Source of the DNA: JBMSHD01 sp049416425
GTDB lineage: Bacteria; Pseudomonadota; Gammaproteobacteria; Francisellales; Francisellaceae
Assembly (NCBI GenBank): GCA_049416425.1
Contig: JBMSHD010000073.1
Location: 1-11,496 of the forward strand
Direction: 5' to 3'
Length of the DNA: 11,496 nucleotides
The translations under genes and the position numbers were made by a program. Numbering within the stretch: the first letter of the stretch is position 1; each line of letters starts with the position of its first letter. The notes under the pieces were generated by a model that saw only the letters and a program-made list of their open reading frames with translations, ran no database searches and was not told the DNA's origin. Positions 6,990 to 11,496 of this stretch are shown in pieces.

Positions 6990-7000
6990 TTCTACACTTT
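6983..7000 (+). repeat. Tandem 9-bp direct repeat in a promoter
   Basis: CTACACTTT occurs twice head to tail and covers the proposed -10 and start site of the gene at 7025. It could be a pair of half-sites for a regulator, or a simple duplication. Confidence 0.4.
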
Positions 7001-7024
7001 TAGTCTAAACTACTATCGAAAAAC

Positions 7025-7747
7025 ATGAGCAGTGAACAGGAAATCAACATCGAAAAAGATGACTCCAGCAATCGGGCTTCAGAGCTTAAAAAGCGTAAAA
7101 AAATCGCCATCATTGCCATTATTGTCATCTTCTGCATACTGGTATTTGAATTATTTATCATTATGAATCAGCAAAGCATGCTGACACAACAACGTCAACT
7201 ACTGACGATGAATGAACAGCAGACCAAAAATCTGCAAACCGATATCAAAAAACTAGCCGCCGAGGTCAACCAACTGGATATTAAAAAATTCCAGGCCATC
7301 GTGCTCAATGAATCATCCGATTTAAGCGCTCAAATCCAAGCGATAAAGATGCAGTCAGATGGCATAAAGCAGAAACTTTCGGCGCTCGATAATGCCATCT
7401 CAAACATTTCAAAAGGCGACAAACTCTCCGACAACCAGCTTGATAAGCTTATCAACAGTCTTAAGCCAACGGATCAAAAAATGGCGCCTGAGAACGGTAG
7501 TCAAAACATAAACGCCGGCAACATGATGATTAACAATCAGTATCGTATCTTCAGCAATGATGTCAATGGCACGATTCTGCAAAACCAAAACGGTAGCTAT
7601 ATCCTTGCCACTATCGGCAAGAATCTGCCGAATTTAGGTGCCATCAGCACCATCACCGAAGATACAGTTATCGCCGGAGGACAGAAAATCATCGCCAATC
7701 CAGCAGGCTTTACCCTTGTCAACTCGACAAGCCCCACTCAAGCGTAA
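7025..7747 (+). CDS. Single-pass inner-membrane coiled-coil protein, DotF/IcmG-like
   Basis: A 240-residue protein with a cytoplasmic charged N-terminus (1-26), one membrane helix (about 27-47), a Gln-rich coiled coil (about 48-130), a polar linker, and a compact C-terminal domain (about 172-233: YRIFSNDVNGTILQ, then GSYILATIGKNLPNLG and VIAGGQKIIANPAGF). The DotF/IcmG subunit of the Dot/Icm type IVB secretion system has the same architecture: N-terminal membrane helix, coiled coil and a small C-terminal domain in which a short 'G...G..LP..G.I..I' segment is typical. Legionella DotF is slightly longer (about 270 residues). This match is by layout and a short segment only, and no other dot/icm gene is in the window. 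There is no clear Shine-Dalgarno sequence. It is divergent from sucC and followed by 165 bp without a gene before the RND adaptor. Confidence 0.7.
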   Translation: MSSEQEINIEKDDSSNRASELKKRKKIAIIAIIVIFCILVFELFIIMNQQSMLTQQRQLLTMNEQQTKNLQTDIKKLAAEVNQLDIKKFQAIVLNESSDLSAQIQAIKMQSDGIKQKLSALDNAISNISKGDKLSDNQLDKLINSLKPTDQKMAPENGSQNINAGNMMINNQYRIFSNDVNGTILQNQNGSYILATIGKNLPNLGAISTITEDTVIAGGQKIIANPAGFTLVNSTSPTQA

Positions 7748-7810
7748 ATGTTTTTAAATAACACGCCATATTCTCTAGTTTTTTAGCAAGCCTCGCCAAA
7801 AAAACACAAA

Positions 7811-7828
7811 TGTAACAGTTCTGTTACA
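7811..7828. promoter_or_regulatory. 18-bp palindromic operator of the RND operon
   Basis: Arms TGTAACAG (7811-7818) and CTGTTACA (7821-7828) are perfect inverted repeats around TT. The site ends 9 bp before the -10 hexamer, so a bound dimer would cover the -35 and spacer region and block RNA polymerase. RND efflux operons are often repressed by TetR-family or similar dimers through sites of this form. No regulator gene is present in the window. Confidence 0.6.
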
Positions 7829-7834
7829 AATTAA

Positions 7835-7843
7835 TGCTATATT
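7835..7843 (+). promoter_or_regulatory. Extended -10 of the RND operon promoter
   Basis: TG-C-TATATT matches an extended -10. The region 17 bp upstream (ACAGTT, inside the palindrome) is a poor -35, as often tolerated with an extended -10. Initiation near 7850 argues that translation starts at 7913 rather than at the TTG/ATG at 7850-7855. Confidence 0.45.
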
Positions 7844-7912
7844 GTCACATTGATGTTTCATATTTGTGAAAGAATAATCAGATTATTTAATACAGCACAA
7901 TTATTCAATTAC

Positions 7913-8977
7913 ATGAAACGCAATCACACAGTCATACTCATTGCCATTTTGAGCTTTCTTCTCCTTTTAGGCGGCATTTATGCTAAATCAACGACTCATA
8001 AAAAACGCAAATCTGAACGACCATCGGTTAGCACGGAGATTTTAAGCCTCACGACTTATAGCAACACTATCGATGCCTTTGGCAGAGTCGTCTCTGTTGA
8101 GGGCATCAATCTTAAAGCAACGGCCTCCGGCATGATAACAGCTATCGATGTGAGCTCTGGAGAGGACGTCAAAAAAGGGCAAACCCTCATCGAAATTAAT
8201 CCAGCCGCTAGTAAGGCACAACTGAGCTATGATAAGGCACAGCTAAAGCTCGATCAGATCAACTACCAGCGCGATCAAAAACTATTCAAAAGCCATGCCG
8301 TTGATGCGGCAACTCTCGATAGTGCCAAAGCCACCTATGAGAAGGATCAGGCGCAAATTGCCAAAGACCAAGCGGCTTTAAACGATCGGATTATAACTGC
8401 ACCTTTTGATGGTAATATCGGCATTATCCATGTTAAAACAGGAGACTATGTTTCCGAGGGCGATAATCTTTTTGCCTTGCAAACACTCTCTCCAATCTAT
8501 GTTGATTTCTCCGTAGCGGCTAAAGATCAAGGGCTCATAAAAACCGGCCAAACCGTCAATATTTCTGTCGATGCCTGGCCGAATGAAAGCTTCCAAGGAC
8601 AGATCATATCGATTAATAATCAGATCGACAGCACCACAAACAGTCTTTTAGTCAGAGCACAATTAAACAACGAAGATGCTAAACTATTGCCAGGTGATAT
8701 GGTTGATATCGTCTTATCACTATCCGCACCAAAATCGATTATCGCTTTGCCGACTCAAGGCATCGTCTATGACGGCGGTAAAAGCTATGTTTTTATCATC
8801 AACAAAGACAATATAGCCACAAAGACCGCTGTCACCTTAGGCAAACAAATCGGCAGCAATCAGGTTGAAATAACATCCGGACTCAAAGAAGGACAGACCG
8901 TCGTCATCGCTGGTGGCAACAAGCTCAGCGATGGACAAACGGTTAAAGTCATCCATTCCGGGGAGACAGACGCATGA
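7913..8977 (+). CDS. RND efflux periplasmic adaptor (membrane fusion protein)
   Basis: A 354-residue adaptor of the AcrA/MexA/HlyD type, linking the inner-membrane pump to an outer-membrane channel. Seen, counting from the ATG at 7913: an N-terminal membrane anchor (about 6-24) with no lipobox cysteine, so it is tethered by a helix rather than lipid; a first lipoyl half (ATASGMITAIDVSSGEDVKKGQ, about 69-90); an alpha-hairpin (about 98-155); the second lipoyl half with ITAPFDGNIG and GDYVSEGD (161-184); then beta-barrel and membrane-proximal domains (LLPGDMVDI and LPTQGIVYDGG). The frame is open back to 7850, but those 21 residues lie before the hydrophobic anchor and next to the predicted transcription start. 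Neither start has a clear ribosome binding site. Its stop overlaps the start of the pump gene (ATGA), which indicates coupled translation. Confidence 0.92.
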   Translation: MKRNHTVILIAILSFLLLLGGIYAKSTTHKKRKSERPSVSTEILSLTTYSNTIDAFGRVVSVEGINLKATASGMITAIDVSSGEDVKKGQTLIEINPAASKAQLSYDKAQLKLDQINYQRDQKLFKSHAVDAATLDSAKATYEKDQAQIAKDQAALNDRIITAPFDGNIGIIHVKTGDYVSEGDNLFALQTLSPIYVDFSVAAKDQGLIKTGQTVNISVDAWPNESFQGQIISINNQIDSTTNSLLVRAQLNNEDAKLLPGDMVDIVLSLSAPKSIIALPTQGIVYDGGKSYVFIINKDNIATKTAVTLGKQIGSNQVEITSGLKEGQTVVIAGGNKLSDGQTVKVIHSGETDA

Positions 8978-11496
8978 TTTCATTTTTTATCCGACGCCCG
9001 GTATTTACGATCTGTGCTTTTTCGCTGCTGATCCTGGGAGGTGTCTTTTCTTTTTTAAAACTCAACATTTGCCAATACCCAAACATGAGTGGCGACACCA
9101 TTATGATTATGACTCACTATAATGGTGCCAATGCCTCGACCATGGAAACACTGGTCACCACCCCCATAGAAAATGCCTTACAGGGGATAGATGGCGTCGA
9201 TTATATCAGTTCATCCAGCAGCAGTAACAGCTCAAGAATCGTGGTTAATCTGATGGTTAATGCCGATGAAAATAAGGCGGTTACCGAGATAGAATCTGCC
9301 ATCTCAAGCGTCAAGTCCAAACTGCCTAAAGGTATTGATGATCCCATTATCCGTGAGGCCGACTCATCCAGCATGCCAGATCTGGTATTAAGTTTTATGA
9401 GCGATAGAATATCTACCGGTGCTATCAGCGATTATCTGACTCGCGTGCTGACACCTAGCCTGTCAAATATTGACGGCGTTGGTGAAGTCCAGATTATGGG
9501 AAATCGTCAATACGCCCTGAGAATCTGGCTTAATCTCAGTAAAATGCGTAATGACAGCATTACCATGAGTGACCTTCAAAACGCCTTAAACAACCAGAAT
9601 GTCTATGCGACTGCCGGTGAGATAGATCGCAAAGATCAGATAATCACCATTGACGCCGGCACCGATGGGCGCACCGTTGATGACTTTAAGAATCTTGTTG
9701 TCAAGACCGTTGGCAATAAAACCATCACTCTAAATGAAATTGCCGATGTTACACTTGGCGCCGAGAACACCACCTCTTCGATGTTTACTGATGGTAAACC
9801 CGCCGTAGGCCTTGCCATTACCTATAAAAATGATGCCAATCCATTGAGTAGCGAAAAGCTGATTACCGAGGCACTTTCGCATGTTTCGCTGCCACAAGGC
9901 ATGAGTGAGAAAATCATCAGAAACAGCACTACTTTTATTCAATCTTCACTAAACGATATTCTCATCACTCTGATCATCACGCTTATCAGTGTGCTTGCCG
10001 TCATCATTCTGTTTCTTGGCAGATTCAGGCTTGTGCTTATCCCATTTGCCACCATTCCTCTATCCATTGTCGGCAGCTTTATTTTTATGCAAGTCTGTGG
10101 TTTCAGCATCAATCTGTTAACCCTGCTGGCGTTTGTTCTGGCCATCGGTCTTGTCGTTGATGACGCCATTGTGGTCATGGAAAATATTCATCGTCATCAA
10201 ATAATGGGAAAATCTCCCTTAAATGCGGCTATCGATGGCAGTCGGGAAATTTTCATCGCCATCATCGCCATCACTATCACCCTACTTGCCGTCTTCGCCC
10301 CCATTGGGTTTGACAGCGGCATTACCGGTGCATTATTTAAAGAATTTGCCTTCACGCTGGCTTTTACGGTGCTGATATCCGGCATCGTCGCCTTGTTTTT
10401 CTCACCGATGATGTGCCGTTTTTTGGTAAACGATGAAAAAGCAAATCGATTCTCTCAATTGATTGACCATCAGATTGATCGTCTGCAATATGGTTATGAA
10501 AAATTATTGCGACTCATTATTGATCAAAAAAAGATCATCCTGCTTATTATTTTTTTCATTCTCACGCTCGGCGTCACCTGCTTCTATCTCTTGGTACAAA
10601 CAAGCCAGCTGGCACCTGATGAGGATCAGAGTATCATTATCGGTATGGCCAAAGGACCAACCTCAGCCAGCCTCAATTATACTCAACATTACAGCGATCA
10701 AATTCCAAAAATAACCAAGGAAATCAATGCCATTGAAAACACCACGATAATAAATGGTTTTCCATCCGGACAATCCGCAGCCATGATCATGCTTCAGCTT
10801 AAAAACTGGGGTGATCGCAGCCTTAGCGCAAATCAGATCGTCAGTCAACTGATGCCAAAGATCGACGATATTACCGGCATGAAAATCATGTTAAGCTCTC
10901 CACCGGCGCTACCCGTTTCAAAAGGAATTTATGGTTTTGAGTTCGTCATCAAGACCACCGGCAGTTATGAGTCACTCAATGAAGTCGTCAATAAAATAAT
11001 GAGTGCTGCCGAGTCTAATCCCAATATTCTCAATACCCAGGTTGATCTGCATATCGATCAACCCCAACTCAACCTAAAAATAGACAAACAAAAAGCCAAT
11101 GCGCTTGGTGTATCGATGGCGGATATCGCATCTAGCCTGAGTATCGCATTTGGTCAACCCGAGAACAATGAATTTACGTTAAACGGTTATGCCTATTATG
11201 TTATTCCTCAATTGAAAGACAGTCAGCGCAACAACCAGGATATGATCGACCTCTTAACCGTCAAGTCAGCTTCGGGAAAAGAAATTCCATTATCAACTTT
11301 TGTCCGCCTGACACAGAGCATCACATCCAGCAGTTGGGGACATTTCCAGGGACAACGCTCTGCCACCATCTCAGCTCAACTGGCAAACGGTTACAGCAGT
11401 GAAGAAGCATTAAATTATTTCCAGAGTCTGGCCAATAAATACCTGGGTGCCTCGGGCCTCATAATAGATTTTGTATATCCATATACAAAATCGAAT
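8974..11496 (+). CDS. RND efflux pump, HAE1/AcrB family, 3' end missing
   Basis: The inner-membrane proton-driven pump of a tripartite efflux system. 841 codons are present without a stop up to the window edge, out of about 1,020-1,050 usual for the family. Seen: the conserved N-terminus ISFFIRRPVFTICAFSLLILGG with membrane helix 1, porter-domain motifs (QYPNMSGDTIMIM, NGANASTMETLVTTPIENALQGIDGVDYI, ADSSSMPDL), a cluster of helices from about residue 329, and the proton-relay pair Asp396-Asp397 in GLVVDDAIVVMENIHRH (equivalent to Asp407-Asp408 in AcrB). Further helices (about 410-450 and 520-545) and the second periplasmic loop with SQLAPDEDQSIIIG follow. The substrate cannot be read from sequence. 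The missing part contains the remaining helices, including the relay lysine. An outer-membrane channel gene may follow. Confidence 0.95.
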   Translation, partial: MISFFIRRPVFTICAFSLLILGGVFSFLKLNICQYPNMSGDTIMIMTHYNGANASTMETLVTTPIENALQGIDGVDYISSSSSSNSSRIVVNLMVNADENKAVTEIESAISSVKSKLPKGIDDPIIREADSSSMPDLVLSFMSDRISTGAISDYLTRVLTPSLSNIDGVGEVQIMGNRQYALRIWLNLSKMRNDSITMSDLQNALNNQNVYATAGEIDRKDQIITIDAGTDGRTVDDFKNLVVKTVGNKTITLNEIADVTLGAENTTSSMFTDGKPAVGLAITYKNDANPLSSEKLITEALSHVSLPQGMSEKIIRNSTTFIQSSLNDILITLIITLISVLAVIILFLGRFRLVLIPFATIPLSIVGSFIFMQVCGFSINLLTLLAFVLAIGLVVDDAIVVMENIHRHQIMGKSPLNAAIDGSREIFIAIIAITITLLAVFAPIGFDSGITGALFKEFAFTLAFTVLISGIVALFFSPMMCRFLVNDEKANRFSQLIDHQIDRLQYGYEKLLRLIIDQKKIILLIIFFILTLGVTCFYLLVQTSQLAPDEDQSIIIGMAKGPTSASLNYTQHYSDQIPKITKEINAIENTTIINGFPSGQSAAMIMLQLKNWGDRSLSANQIVSQLMPKIDDITGMKIMLSSPPALPVSKGIYGFEFVIKTTGSYESLNEVVNKIMSAAESNPNILNTQVDLHIDQPQLNLKIDKQKANALGVSMADIASSLSIAFGQPENNEFTLNGYAYYVIPQLKDSQRNNQDMIDLLTVKSASGKEIPLSTFVRLTQSITSSSWGHFQGQRSATISAQLANGYSSEEALNYFQSLANKYLGASGLIIDFVYPYTKSN
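11467..11492. repeat. 26-bp palindrome inside the RND pump gene
   Basis: Perfect 12-bp arms GATTTTGTATAT (11467-11478) and ATATACAAAATC (11481-11492) flank CC, four bases from the end of the window. In frame it codes for DFVYPYTKS, plausible pump sequence, so it is not an obvious insertion. Confidence 0.6.

Noticed and set aside
7850..7912. 21-residue N-terminal extension of the RND adaptor from a TTG or ATG
   Set aside because: It adds residues before an otherwise standard N-terminal anchor, starts at or next to the predicted transcription start, and has no ribosome binding site. The ATG at 7913 fits the family better.
9636..10385. Several 60-80 codon open frames on the minus strand inside the pump gene
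   Set aside because: All are antisense to a continuous and recognisable RND pump and lack initiation signals.

Overview
The window looks like chromosome from a host-associated gammaproteobacterium with moderate to low G+C, plausibly from or near the Legionellales. This rests on three things seen in the sequence: ordinary gammaproteobacterial sucC and sucD, a membrane-anchored coiled-coil protein that resembles the Dot/Icm subunit DotF/IcmG, and two adjacent genes with eukaryote-like domains of the kind these bacteria use as secreted effectors. The genus cannot be fixed from the sequence alone. No tRNA, rRNA, CRISPR array, transposase or integrase was seen.

Layout, left to right. Bases 30-296 (minus) encode a very small lipoprotein. 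Bases 297-699 are AT-rich and non-coding. Bases 700-3515 (minus) hold a two-gene operon. Its first gene (2454-3515) encodes a protein with the FHHSSF...SGHYKP signature of plant IQM proteins, and its second (700-2433) encodes a 577-residue protein with a PARP-like ADP-ribosyltransferase domain and a visible H-Y-E triad. A 322-bp spacer with a 20-bp inverted repeat separates this operon from a divergent orphan gene (3838-4689, plus) with paired cysteines and an HFH motif near its C-terminus. That gene converges on sucDC (4724-6763, minus), the two subunits of succinyl-CoA synthetase. A 261-bp spacer with a good sucC promoter then leads to the DotF/IcmG-like gene (7025-7747, plus).

The right end is an RND efflux operon on the plus strand: a periplasmic adaptor (7913-8977) and an inner-membrane HAE1-type pump (from 8974, running off the window). 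The two genes overlap by ATGA. An 18-bp palindrome lies just upstream of an extended -10 and looks like the operator of a repressor that is not in this window.

How the genes fit together. sucCD is housekeeping TCA-cycle metabolism and the RND pair is ordinary efflux. The part worth attention is 700-4689: a putative NAD+-using ADP-ribosyltransferase co-transcribed with an IQM-like protein, next to an orphan cysteine-rich gene. The most economical reading is a small cargo island of secreted effectors, possibly delivered by a type IVB system of which the DotF-like protein could be a part. Delivery, partnership and targets are inference.
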